Shown here piece by piece: positions 8,719 through 16,843 of a stretch of 64,000 nt of DNA. Origin of the DNA: a bacterium SCSIO 12741. GTDB taxonomy: Bacteria > Bacteroidota > Bacteroidia > Flavobacteriales_G > Salibacteraceae. The stretch is from contig CP073749.1 of NCBI GenBank assembly GCA_024398055.1, positions 2,728,594 through 2,792,593 of the forward strand. Reading direction: 5' to 3'. How positions within the stretch are numbered: the first letter of the stretch is position 1; every line of letters begins with the position of its first letter. The notes under the pieces were generated by a model, which was given only the letters and a program-made list of their open reading frames with translations, had not been told where the DNA came from and did no database searches. The position numbers and the translations under genes are program-made.

Positions 8719-9492
8719 CTATCCTTTTAAGGGGAATCCAAGAAGAAATTTTCGGGAACGAAGGAGCTCTATAAAGGGCTGTGACTGTTCAAACAAAAAG
8801 TCTGAATCGCTAACGCCGAAGGAGGCACCTGCACGAATTAAGGCTTCTCCCAGGTGGTTGGCCGTAGCACTTAGCTGTTCCAAGGCTTGAAAAAAGAGAG
8901 GCGATAAGGCCATAAACTGGGCAGATCCTGAATCGGGATCTCTAAGAATGAGCAGGTGGTATTCTCCAGGTTGGAGAGCCGCGTCTTCCGCTTTTACCTG
9001 ATGAAATGGGTAGGAGATAGTGAGTAGACGATGATGGGGATTGCATACCACTGGATCCGTTCTCCAATCACCGCTCTCATGGTAGACTTCCACGGGTTGA
9101 TCTTCTTCGCAATACACTTCTATTTCTGTCCATTCAAAAAAGACCAGTTCTTCCAGGTAAGGATAGTTTTCTTTAAGCTCAAATTCATTTTCCCTGAGAT
9201 AAACCACGAGCTCGTAAGGCATTTTCCAAACCTGGTAATTCTGACAAGGGTGAACAGCAAAAAAACGTTGAACAAGTCCATTCCACTCCTCTTTACTGAG
9301 AATACGAAAGGTGACAGGATAGGCCGTTCTTAGGGTGTCGTAAGCGATGTTATAGACCAAACGGCGGTAATGGGGCAATCGATCAGGAGAAACCCCGGGC
9401 ATATCGGTAGCTTCACCAGTGCGGCAGTAGTTAGCCAATTCGGATTGCCAATGACGGGTATCGTCGCTTAATGGGTGGGTGATTTCTGCCAT
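8719..9492 (-). CDS. DUF2063 (BufC/HvfC-type) partner of the MNIO enzyme
   Basis: A 257-residue protein with the N-terminal DUF2063 signature: LANYCRTGE, then YRRLVYNIAYDTLRTAYPV, with FFAVHPCQNYQVWKMPYEL following. Family members bind the leader of the precursor peptide and hand it to the DUF692/MNIO enzyme encoded next door. The reading frame extends to 9546, but the start MAEITHPLSDD at 9492 is preferred; it overlaps the end of the DUF692 gene by 25 bases, indicating translational coupling. It is the last gene of the bufferin-type operon. A predicted DNA-binding role, once attached to this family name, is not supported by context. Confidence 0.85.
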   Translation of the reverse strand: MAEITHPLSDDTRHWQSELANYCRTGEATDMPGVSPDRLPHYRRLVYNIAYDTLRTAYPVTFRILSKEEWNGLVQRFFAVHPCQNYQVWKMPYELVVYLRENEFELKENYPYLEELVFFEWTEIEVYCEEDQPVEVYHESGDWRTDPVVCNPHHRLLTISYPFHQVKAEDAALQPGEYHLLILRDPDSGSAQFMALSPLFFQALEQLSATANHLGEALIRAGASFGVSDSDFLFEQSQPFIELLRSRKFLLGFPLKG

Positions 9493-10304
9493 GCTTTTTG
9501 ACCTATGGATCGTAATCGACTCAATTCGTTTTGTAAAATCGGCCAATCGGGAATGTTGAAGTCGCGTTCCAACAATACCGGAACCGGATTAAGTTTGGGC
9601 AGGGTTTCTTCAAATAGCTGATACACCGGATCAATGATGTTTTGCCCATGAGTATCAATAATGAGGTCCGGAGCTACTTGTTCGTGCCCAGCCATGTGGA
9701 TGTAGGCCACCCGGTCAAGAGGAAGGGCGTTGATGTAATCGGTGCTTGAATAAGTATGGTTAAAGCTGTTTACATAAACGTTATTAACGTCGAGTAGCAA
9801 ACGGCAGTCAGATTGATTCAGAATCGCCGAAACGAATTCCTCTTCTTTCATTTCCGGAGCCAGTGGAGTGTAGTAACTCACGTTTTCCAGAATAAGTGGC
9901 CTTTCCAAAAAATCCTGTACCACACGAATGCGTTCCGCAATGTGATCCACAGCATCTTGGCGAAAGGGGATGGGGAGCAAATCATACAGGTGAGCGTTGT
10001 CGCATTTGCTGTAGGATAAATGCTCAGAATACAACGACACCTGATAGTGATCCAGAAACTTCTTGAGTTCGTTCAGAAAGTCCATATCGAGCGGATCCGG
10101 ACTTCCAATAGAAAGGGAAAGACCATGGCAAACCAAAGGATATTTTTCTACTGCTTCATCCAGTTTTTTTCTCCAATATCCGCCCAGTCCCATCCAGTTT
10201 TCGGGAGCAACTTCAATGAAGTCAGGCTTTCCGTCTTCCAGTGAGATTATTTCATCGGCGATATCTCGCCGAAAACCAATACCTGTTCCTGTGATTGTAT
10301 TCAT
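9468..10304 (-). CDS. DUF692 / MNIO multinuclear iron oxidase (BufB/HvfB-type RiPP enzyme)
   Basis: A 278-residue TIM-barrel protein of the DUF692 family (multinuclear non-heme iron-dependent oxidative enzymes). Relatives install heterocycle-type modifications on cysteines of small secreted peptides. Visible family features are GTGIGFRRD at the start, FIEVAPENWMG, CHGLSLSIGSPDPL (first His ligand region), YSEHLSYSK, LILENVSYYT, LLLDVNNVYVNSFNH, YIHMAGHE and LLERDFNIPDW. The frame allows a start at 10325, but that codon lies inside the hairpin at 10312-10353, so MNTITGTG at 10304 is used. The substrate is almost certainly the Cys-repeat peptide encoded upstream at 10375-10770. Confidence 0.9.
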   Translation of the reverse strand: MNTITGTGIGFRRDIADEIISLEDGKPDFIEVAPENWMGLGGYWRKKLDEAVEKYPLVCHGLSLSIGSPDPLDMDFLNELKKFLDHYQVSLYSEHLSYSKCDNAHLYDLLPIPFRQDAVDHIAERIRVVQDFLERPLILENVSYYTPLAPEMKEEEFVSAILNQSDCRLLLDVNNVYVNSFNHTYSSTDYINALPLDRVAYIHMAGHEQVAPDLIIDTHGQNIIDPVYQLFEETLPKLNPVPVLLERDFNIPDWPILQNELSRLRSIGQKAWQKSPTH

Positions 10305-10356
10305 GTAAAAAAGGCCCTTTGGCATTCCGATTTTACCGGAAGCAAAAGGGCCTCGT
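10305..10356 (-). terminator. Attenuator-like hairpin between precursor and MNIO genes
   Basis: On the minus strand, AGGCCCTTT pairs perfectly with AAAGGGCCT. An inner stem TTCCG/CGGAA lies in the loop, and six T follow directly (GGCCTTTTTT). It stands between the precursor stop at 10375 and the enzyme start at 10304. It should end most transcripts after the precursor and let a fraction through, giving excess substrate over enzyme. Confidence 0.75.
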
Positions 10357-10374
10357 ATTAAAGTTTATTTGAGA

Positions 10375-10770
10375 TTAGTGAGAGCCGCACTTGCCTTCTC
10401 CACACTTACCTTCACCGCATTTGTGTTCTTGAGTTTTACCTTCTTTGGCTTTCTCATCAGACTTAGCCTTCTCGTCCGATTTACTCTCTTTGGATTCAGC
10501 TTTCTTATCCTCTCCGGATTTGCCTTCACCACACTTGCCTTCACCGCATTTTCCTTCGCCACATTTCAGCTCAATTTCGCTGTTGTTCATCATTACAGGA
10601 GTATCGAATGGGTTGTTCAATTGAATCAACTCACTTCTCAACTCTGCCCCTGATCCGAGGTCTTGTACTTGAAACAATTCACCAGCTTGAGCAGGATTTG
10701 CCAACGCACCCAAAGTCAGGGTACCTGTTGCTATGGCAGCAACTTTTCCTAAGTTCTTTTTGCTTTTCAT
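10375..10770 (-). CDS. Bufferin-type (BufA/HvfA-like) Cys-repeat RiPP precursor
   Basis: A 131-residue protein. Residues 1-29 form a signal peptide (basic MKSKKNLGK, hydrophobic core, AQA cleavage site). Residues 30-66 form a conserved leader-like region (GELFQVQDLGSGAELRSELI). Then comes a CGEGK repeat block with Cys at 70, 75 and 80 and a degenerate fourth repeat with Ser85, a Lys/Glu/Ser-rich linker (86-115), and a second block with Cys at 118, 123 and 128, ending GSH. EGKCG repeats are the sites modified by MNIO enzymes in bufferins and HvfA, which bind copper in the periplasm. The longer frame from 10875 is rejected because it lacks a signal peptide at its start. It is the first gene of the operon. 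Confidence 0.85.
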   Translation of the reverse strand: MKSKKNLGKVAAIATGTLTLGALANPAQAGELFQVQDLGSGAELRSELIQLNNPFDTPVMMNNSEIELKCGEGKCGEGKCGEGKSGEDKKAESKESKSDEKAKSDEKAKEGKTQEHKCGEGKCGEGKCGSH

Positions 10771-10920
10771 CACGCTTATTATTTTTAAATTATCACGATA
10801 ACGGAAGGCTAAAGTTGATAAATCGTGTAAGTAAGTATTGTCTTTAAAAGTACAAAATGGAGATATAACCACCAAGGGCTGGCGATTTTCAGACTATTTC
10901 ACAAAACTGCAGAGGGAGCT

Positions 10921-11694
10921 TTATTGCTCAGCTGGTGCGTTCTGTTTCTGGCACTCTAATACGGCTTTAACGATGTCGTATTCGGCGGCTCGATAAACGA
11001 AGTCATCTTCCAAAGGACAGTTCTTCATGAAGGCTGCGGCGTCAGAATCGGATTCAATTCCCGTAATCTTTTTGACAACGTCAATGTTGTACTTCCGTTG
11101 AATTTCACGCTCACGAGCATTAGTCTCCTTAGCCTTGGACAGTTTCTTTTTTTCCTTCGCTTCCTTGCTGAACTTATTATATAGGAAGGTAATCGGTGAG
11201 CCTAAGGATATATGCGCGTTCAAATCGGTGGGGACATCTTCAAGCGTCTTAGGTTGATCTTTGTACTCAAAGATTTCAACTTCCTTCCCTTCGATTTCCC
11301 TGGTCTTAAACTCATCCGCAAATTCGTCTTTCGATCCGAAAGGATTTACATTAACCGGATTCAGTACATAAACCTCAGGCTCCATGAATACGGTAATTTC
11401 GATCGCATCCGGAATAAACAGACTTTGGGTAAAAATCAGCTTATCCTTAAAACCAATAGACGAGAGCTCAATCGTGTCTCCTTGCCGATAGGGGAGGATA
11501 AATGTTCCATCCGTATAGGAATGAGTTGCGTGTCCGGTATTGTTGTTCACCACATGCACTCCCGCCAATCGGGTAGAATCCTTGGTGCTTATGATTTTGG
11601 CTTTCAGTAATTTGATTTGAGCGGATCCCGAAAATGCGATACCCACAAAAAGCAGTATGGTACTGAAAATAATGGTATTTCTGCGGCTAATCAT
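10921..11694 (-). CDS. Secreted carboxypeptidase-regulatory-like domain protein
   Basis: A 257-residue protein with a signal peptide ending FSGSAQ. It is followed by a CarboxypepD_reg-like beta-sandwich at about residues 30-105 (KAKIISTKDSTRLAGVHVVN, then TDGTFILPYRQGDTIELSSIGF). The rest is charged and helical (KFSKEAKEKKKLSKAKETNA), with no enzyme motif. The domain is common at the N terminus of Bacteroidota surface proteins and TonB-dependent receptors; here it stands without a barrel, so the protein is probably periplasmic. It lies between the SPOR-protein genes and the bufferin operon, all on the minus strand. Confidence 0.75.
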   Translation of the reverse strand: MISRRNTIIFSTILLFVGIAFSGSAQIKLLKAKIISTKDSTRLAGVHVVNNNTGHATHSYTDGTFILPYRQGDTIELSSIGFKDKLIFTQSLFIPDAIEITVFMEPEVYVLNPVNVNPFGSKDEFADEFKTREIEGKEVEIFEYKDQPKTLEDVPTDLNAHISLGSPITFLYNKFSKEAKEKKKLSKAKETNAREREIQRKYNIDVVKKITGIESDSDAAAFMKNCPLEDDFVYRAAEYDIVKAVLECQKQNAPAEQ

Positions 11695-11735
11695 GAGGGC
11701 GTAAAAATAGCCAATTTAACGCTCTGACTGGGATT

Positions 11736-13895
11736 TTATTTCAGTAAATCCAAGGCTTCCTTGGAGGTGATGGTCTTGCCTTGGTACTCACCTACAACAA
11801 ACGCTCCCTTAATGTTCTGACCGGGCAATCCGCTGGCCGCATTCTGAGCTTCATCATAACTATCGTATGGTCCAAGATAATAGCGGGTCAGTCCATCATT
11901 TCCTTTTTCATAGGTGATGCTTCCCAACTTAACGAATTGATTGAAGTCAGTCATCGGGATGGCATTTTGGTAGGATCCCAATTGAATTTTGAACTTCACA
12001 TCCTTGGAATTCACGTTGGAAGGAGTCGTTGTTGTTGGAGTGGTAGTAGGACTTTCTCCACCAGCAGGAGGTTCGTAGGTGGCACCCGCTTGAGACAATG
12101 GAATTTGATCTCCTTCGCTAAAGGCCTTAACCAGGCAGTCGCCATAACCTTGAGCCTTAAGTTCAACTCGACCAGAGGCGGCATCTTCATACGATTTGTA
12201 GTTACCAGCGTAGTAGCGGGTAAGGCCATCGCTGCTCTTCACGCCAATGACTCCACCTGGAATATCAGCAAATGTACCGGCTGGAACCTGATTACGGAAG
12301 GCACCAACCTGGATGCGGAATACCATTCCTTCCTGTTCAAGAGCTTTACCCTTACTGTCTCCAACGAATACACCACGTGTATCAGCTGTTACTACTTTAC
12401 CCGTAACGGTTTCTTCTACAATAGCACGGGTGTCAAATCCTTTATCTCGTAGCGATTTGTCCTTGGCCATTGCATCGGCAATATTATCGTACTGTCCAAC
12501 CAGAATAGCTGAGCTATCACCATCGTTAACCGATTTCAAGGCAGGTTCGCTCAACAAATCTTTAGCCTGATCGGGTGAAAGTTCATCTCCGGAGATTTGA
12601 ACGCTGTAGCGGCTGTATTTTCTTCTTTCCGTAGCCGAAGGCACATCCTTGGTATAAATGGTATCCTCAATTTTAGAAAGGGTTCCGGTAGAATCCAGGA
12701 ATCGGAGGTAGATGGCTTCCAGCTGCTCATCAGTAAGTGCAACACCGTTGGAGTCAACTACAGAATTTTCAGCCGAATTCAATTCTAAATCACGGTAATC
12801 TGGAACACCGTCGCCGTCGGTATCATAAGGGCAACCAACACTGTCAACTTCTACACCTTGAGGAGTGCCGAGGCATTGGTCAATCAGGTTTTGTACACCG
12901 TCTCCGTCCTCATCACCTGTAGTCATTTCAGCCAATTCTTCGTCCGAAATTAGGTTGTCGGCCATGGTTTGCTGAGCACGATGTTTAGATAAGTCATAGG
13001 TCAACCCAATGTGGGTATAGAGCAATTGGTCAATTCCGCCATCGCCTTTATATAAACCCTTCCCATCTTTCGACACTCCGTCGATCATGTCTGATAATAG
13101 AATGTTATAAGTAACACCTACCTGCGCATGCATCCGATTAGTCATTCGCATATTCACTCCAGCTCCAAAAGGAATCATGAAGGTGAATTTTTCGTAGTAA
13201 CCAGCTCCGGTGATATCACTTTCCCGAATATCGGTTTCGTAATTATAGTCGCGAACCAGTTTTTGGGCCGAGTTCAGGTTATCCGGAGTCTCTTCCCGGT
13301 CTCGAATCGTTCCGTCACTCCAGTAATGGTAAAGATTTCCATTGGCATCATAAAGGTCCGTCTTCGAATTGAAGATCAAAGAGCTAAAACCAATCGATAA
13401 ATAAGGATCAACGATGCGTTCGGAATTTAAGAAGTGGTGGAAATTGTAAAGCAGGTTTACACCAAAAGTATTGATGGTGCTTTCAAAATTTCGGTTGTAT
13501 TGAGCCGATCTTTCGTTGGCCGAAGCCTTACCAAAAATCGTGTTGAATTCGATGTAAAAGCTGTTTTTTAGAGGAAAACTCAATTGGAGTTCCGCAGCAA
13601 GGTTGGATGTAAGTGGATTATTCGCTCGTTGATTTTTAGAAAGATCGCCGAAATAAGTGAGGAATCCACCAGACAATCCGATGATCGGTCTAAAATCACT
13701 GATCTCGCTTTCAGGCTCCGAACCCGAGAACTCGGTTTCGGGTTCCGTTGGTGGAGTTTCTTCTTCTGTGCTGGCGGTTACCGGCTCTTCTGTTTCTAAA
13801 CTATCCGTTTGCGCGATTCCAGTTTGAGGAAGGCTGAACAGTAAAAAACAAACGACTATCAGAGGAATCGTTAAGTATGTCGATCGGGTCGTCAT
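11736..13895 (-). CDS. Outer-membrane protein with beta-barrel, thrombospondin type 3 repeats and three SPOR-like domains
   Basis: A 719-residue protein. It has a signal peptide (ends TGIAQ), an acidic Glu/Thr/Pro linker, and a barrel-like domain (GLSGGFLTYFGDLS to about residue 320). Two calcium-binding TSP3 repeats follow (DEDGDGVQNLIDQC and DTDGDGVPDYRDLE), then three SPOR-like modules (RYSVQISGDEL; FRIQVGAFRNQVPAGTF; FKIQLGSYQNAIPMTDF), ending ITSKEALDLLK. SPOR domains bind denuded peptidoglycan, so the protein probably links the outer membrane to the cell wall. The ATG at 13895 is chosen over 13937 because MTTRSTYLT begins the signal peptide. It follows another SPOR gene by 57 bases. Confidence 0.8.
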   Translation of the reverse strand: MTTRSTYLTIPLIVVCFLLFSLPQTGIAQTDSLETEEPVTASTEEETPPTEPETEFSGSEPESEISDFRPIIGLSGGFLTYFGDLSKNQRANNPLTSNLAAELQLSFPLKNSFYIEFNTIFGKASANERSAQYNRNFESTINTFGVNLLYNFHHFLNSERIVDPYLSIGFSSLIFNSKTDLYDANGNLYHYWSDGTIRDREETPDNLNSAQKLVRDYNYETDIRESDITGAGYYEKFTFMIPFGAGVNMRMTNRMHAQVGVTYNILLSDMIDGVSKDGKGLYKGDGGIDQLLYTHIGLTYDLSKHRAQQTMADNLISDEELAEMTTGDEDGDGVQNLIDQCLGTPQGVEVDSVGCPYDTDGDGVPDYRDLELNSAENSVVDSNGVALTDEQLEAIYLRFLDSTGTLSKIEDTIYTKDVPSATERRKYSRYSVQISGDELSPDQAKDLLSEPALKSVNDGDSSAILVGQYDNIADAMAKDKSLRDKGFDTRAIVEETVTGKVVTADTRGVFVGDSKGKALEQEGMVFRIQVGAFRNQVPAGTFADIPGGVIGVKSSDGLTRYYAGNYKSYEDAASGRVELKAQGYGDCLVKAFSEGDQIPLSQAGATYEPPAGGESPTTTPTTTTPSNVNSKDVKFKIQLGSYQNAIPMTDFNQFVKLGSITYEKGNDGLTRYYLGPYDSYDEAQNAASGLPGQNIKGAFVVGEYQGKTITSKEALDLLK

Positions 13896-13952
13896 CAAAG
13901 CCCTAAAAGTAATAATTCGCCCATAAATATAATCCAATACCCAGAACCCCGA

Positions 13953-15605
13953 TTACTTAAACCACTTTTGGCGAGTAATCATGAGGGCTTCTTGTACGGT
14001 AATGCGCTCTCCGTTGTTGTAGGCTGTTACAAAGGGACCGTCAAATTGATATCCTCCCGCATTAATTTCTTCTCTGGAATCACGAGCATCCTTATATATA
14101 AGGTAGGATCCTGTCGTGTATTTCACCCATCCTTGGTGATTTTCAAGAATAAATTCCTGACTCCAGTTGTGCTTCTTCTGAAAATAGGCGGCATCCACAA
14201 TGTTGTGCCCGGCAGCTATTTGTACACGATAATTAACACCGGTGTTGGGTGAAGGGATGGGTGAGGTGTTTCCTAAGTTATCATTATTGCTTGCTGAAAC
14301 CGGGTTAGACTCTTCGGTTTCGGTGGTGTTATTTTCTTCCTGAGCTTCTACAACCTCGGTCGCTTCTTCTTCGGTGGCCTCTTCTTCCGTGTCCGTATTG
14401 GTGAGCGTTTCGGTTAGAACAACGTCTTCTTTCACCTCTTCTTCGGTAGTGGTTTCTTCGGCGGTTACCTCCGTAACTTCTTCTTCTTGAGTGGCCGTTT
14501 CGTTCTGAGCCATCGTGGAAGTTTCTTCTGTGGTGGTTTCCTCTTCTTCCGAGGTTGCCGTGGCGGTTGTTTCTTCGGTTGACGATTCTTCAGTTTCTTC
14601 TGTCTCTTCCGGTTCCTGGGTTTTTACCGGTGCAACGGCCACAGCTGCTCCTGTTCCCGTGCTTCCATTTCCAGAAGAGATAGACGAATTATTGTTGGAT
14701 TCCTCAGAACTTGTGCTGCTGGATGAGCTTTGGGTAGAAGGACTTTCCTCAGTCGATCCTTCATTGCTGGCCATCATTTCATCGCCAAACAGAATATCTT
14801 TTTTCACGGTTTGTCCGTCATCCAGGTAGGAGAATTCTCCGTAGATGGCAGTAACATCCTGGTTGCTCGCACCCGACAAGTCTACGTCATAAGTAATAGT
14901 TACAATCTGATCTTGAGGTACCGCCATCCAGACAAATCGAGCTTTGTTTTTGACGAAGGAGAAGGAGGCATTCTTGGTGTCACCTTTAGTTACTTTTCCA
15001 CCCATCGGAACATATTCCTGAATCCGGCTAAAACCCTCGATTCCCTCTTTGTCAATCGTAATTTCAATGGTGTGCAAGGTTCCTTGAGAGGAAACTACAC
15101 GACGCTTAACCGAAGCCCTGGCTGCCACTTTGGTTTCTTGTTGACTGGCTTCTGCTGCCGCCAATTGATCCGCAGAACCAATGGCAATTTGTTTTTTGGG
15201 AATGTGGAAAGCCCGCTTTTCGTTGTTTTCGATATAGGAGAATTTTCCTCCAATGTCTGCGGTCATTTGAACGCCAGACGCCACTTTCACTTTGTAGCTA
15301 ATCGTAAAGGGTTCCTTTTCGGGAAATTCAACCCAGAAAATTTTGATTTGCCCATTGGCAAAGGTGAAGGAGGCATTGCCCAATTCGCCGGCTTCGGCGG
15401 TCAATCCTTCCGGTAAAGTTTCAGTGTACTTGGTAAATCCCTTGACTTCACCCGGTGTGAATTTTAATTCTACGGTGAACTCTGATCCTGCTTCCGCTTT
15501 TTCTGGAGCGACCAATTCGACCTTCAATTCTTCCTTTTTGTACTCGTAAGTAGGCAAGAAGATGAGTGGGAAAAGATGAAGGAAAACGAACAAATTTCGA
15601 AGCAT
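13953..15605 (-). CDS. Secreted protein with two tandem beta-sandwich domains, acidic linker and C-terminal SPOR domain
   Basis: A 550-residue protein. After a signal-like N terminus come two similar domains (about 27-150 and 165-275), each with a pattern like GFTKYTETLPEG/GFSRIQEYVPMG, then NASFTF/NASFSF and IFWVEFP/RFVWMAVP, so they are internal duplicates. Residues 285-440 are a Glu/Thr/Ser low-complexity linker. The C terminus is a SPOR-like domain (YRVQIAAGHNIVDAAYF) ending ITVQEALMITRQKW. That tail resembles the tail of the next gene (ITSKEALDLLK), suggesting a shared envelope function. The promoter is at 15634-15641. Confidence 0.75.
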   Translation of the reverse strand: MLRNLFVFLHLFPLIFLPTYEYKKEELKVELVAPEKAEAGSEFTVELKFTPGEVKGFTKYTETLPEGLTAEAGELGNASFTFANGQIKIFWVEFPEKEPFTISYKVKVASGVQMTADIGGKFSYIENNEKRAFHIPKKQIAIGSADQLAAAEASQQETKVAARASVKRRVVSSQGTLHTIEITIDKEGIEGFSRIQEYVPMGGKVTKGDTKNASFSFVKNKARFVWMAVPQDQIVTITYDVDLSGASNQDVTAIYGEFSYLDDGQTVKKDILFGDEMMASNEGSTEESPSTQSSSSSTSSEESNNNSSISSGNGSTGTGAAVAVAPVKTQEPEETEETEESSTEETTATATSEEEETTTEETSTMAQNETATQEEEVTEVTAEETTTEEEVKEDVVLTETLTNTDTEEEATEEEATEVVEAQEENNTTETEESNPVSASNNDNLGNTSPIPSPNTGVNYRVQIAAGHNIVDAAYFQKKHNWSQEFILENHQGWVKYTTGSYLIYKDARDSREEINAGGYQFDGPFVTAYNNGERITVQEALMITRQKWFK

Positions 15606-15633
15606 AGCGAGTAGTTTGAATATGCGTTAGCAA

Positions 15634-15641
15634 CAAAGCTA
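15634..15641 (-). promoter_or_regulatory. Bacteroidota -7 promoter element
   Basis: Minus strand TAGCTTTG, 28 bases upstream of the ATG at 15605. It probably drives both SPOR-protein genes. Confidence 0.55.
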
Positions 15642-15784
15642 CCCTTACCGTATGCGGCTTTCTGTTCAAAACTAACCGCAGTTGCAAACATAAACCTGTG
15701 GATAAGGAAGGCCTATGTTTGCTATGCTTGATATGTAAGTTTAAGAATTACAGTGTGTTAAGCTGGTTTTTAATGGTGTTTTTA

Positions 15785-15802
15785 AAGCCCTTTTTAGGGC
15801 TT
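15785..15802. terminator. Short hairpin between LOG gene and SPOR gene
   Basis: AAGCCCT and AGGGCTT are separated by TTTT. There is no convincing T-run after it on either strand, so it is a weak terminator candidate for the LOG gene transcribed leftward. Confidence 0.4.
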
Positions 15803-15848
15803 GGAGTTATTAAAAATGAAATGTTAATTCCCGGTTGTTGCGGGGTTT

Positions 15849-16553
15849 TTAGAAGTTTGGTCGCAATAAGTACTTGGTGTAGAACTTGTTGATTTCACTA
15901 ACCGCTTCGTCTGAATTGTCCACGATTTTGAACAGATCCAAATCCTGAGGACTAATGTTGCCTTCTTTAAGCATTACATTCTTTACCCAGTCCATCAATC
16001 CGGTCCAATAGTCGCTTCCAACCAAGATCACGGGAAAGGCTCCAATTTTTTTGGTTTGGATCAAAGTCATCGCTTCAAAAAACTCATCCAGGGTACCAAA
16101 TCCACCTGGCATTACCACAAAACCCTGGGCGTATTTCACAAACATCAATTTGCGAACAAAGAAGTAATCAAAGGTGATCAACTTATCTCCATCAATGTAG
16201 GGGTTGTTATGTTGTTCGAAAGGAAGATCAATGTTCAATCCCACTGATTTTCCATTGCCGCGTTGTGCTCCCTTGTTGGCAGCTTCCATAATACCTGGTC
16301 CTCCGCCTGAAATAATACCGTAACCTTCCAAAGTAAGTTTGTAGGCGATTTCCTCGGCCATTAAATAATAGGGAGTATCAGGTTGGGTTCTTGCCGATCC
16401 AAAAATGGAAACACAGGGGCCAATTTTGGCCAATTTTTCAAATCCCTCAACAAACTCGGACATGATTTTGAAAATCGCCCAGGAGTCGTTGGTTTTAATT
16501 TCGTTCCAGTTTTTGGTTTTAAAGGCACGTTTTATCCGTTCTTCTTCTGACAT
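15849..16553 (-). CDS. LOG-family nucleotide hydrolase (Rossmann fold)
   Basis: A 234-residue cytosolic protein of the LOG family (cytokinin riboside 5'-monophosphate phosphoribohydrolase type), which cleaves N6-modified AMP or related nucleotides to base and ribose phosphate. Both signatures are present: SGGGPGIMEAANKGA and PGGFGTLDEFFE. The latter was once annotated as lysine decarboxylase. An N-terminal extension of about 50 residues (RAFKTKNWNEIKTNDSW) is usual in Bacteroidota. In bacteria its true substrate is mostly unknown. It is divergent from the DUF2807 lipoprotein at 16844. Confidence 0.9.
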   Translation of the reverse strand: MSEEERIKRAFKTKNWNEIKTNDSWAIFKIMSEFVEGFEKLAKIGPCVSIFGSARTQPDTPYYLMAEEIAYKLTLEGYGIISGGGPGIMEAANKGAQRGNGKSVGLNIDLPFEQHNNPYIDGDKLITFDYFFVRKLMFVKYAQGFVVMPGGFGTLDEFFEAMTLIQTKKIGAFPVILVGSDYWTGLMDWVKNVMLKEGNISPQDLDLFKIVDNSDEAVSEINKFYTKYLLRPNF

Positions 16554-16811
16554 AAAGATGAAATTTTAAATGTTTAAGATCTAAATCCCGGTGGTCGAAA
16601 CCTGTAGTTCCCTCGGTTTCGAAGTGGTTTGGCAAGATAGGAAAATGTACCGGAATCCGTTTTATGGGAAAGATAACAGACGTTAAAATTGGCCGAGCGA
16701 GGAAAATGGAGTGTGAGCAGAAATGATTTTATCCAATTTTAAGACCCTCAACCAAACAGTTCGATTCCCTCGCCGTTATTAGGGAGGAAAAGGTGAGCTC
16801 ATATAATTGGA

Positions 16812-16819
16812 TATATTTG
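16812..16819 (+). promoter_or_regulatory. Bacteroidota -7 promoter element
   Basis: TATATTTG, 24 bases upstream of the ATG at 16844. Confidence 0.6.
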
Positions 16820-16843
16820 CGCAGCAAGGGTGAGCAATAGGAA

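Noticed and set aside
11781-12452. 223-residue plus-strand ORF
   Set aside because: It is antisense to the SPOR/TSP3 gene, has no signal, motif or promoter, and its sequence is what one expects from the complement of that coding frame.
14280-14620. Repetitive GAA/ACT-type sequence suggesting a tandem repeat or CRISPR-like array
   Set aside because: It is the coding sequence of a Glu/Thr/Ser low-complexity linker; units are irregular and there are no spacers.
14730-15416. 228-residue plus-strand ORF
   Set aside because: Antisense shadow of the duplicated beta-sandwich gene; no recognisable domain.
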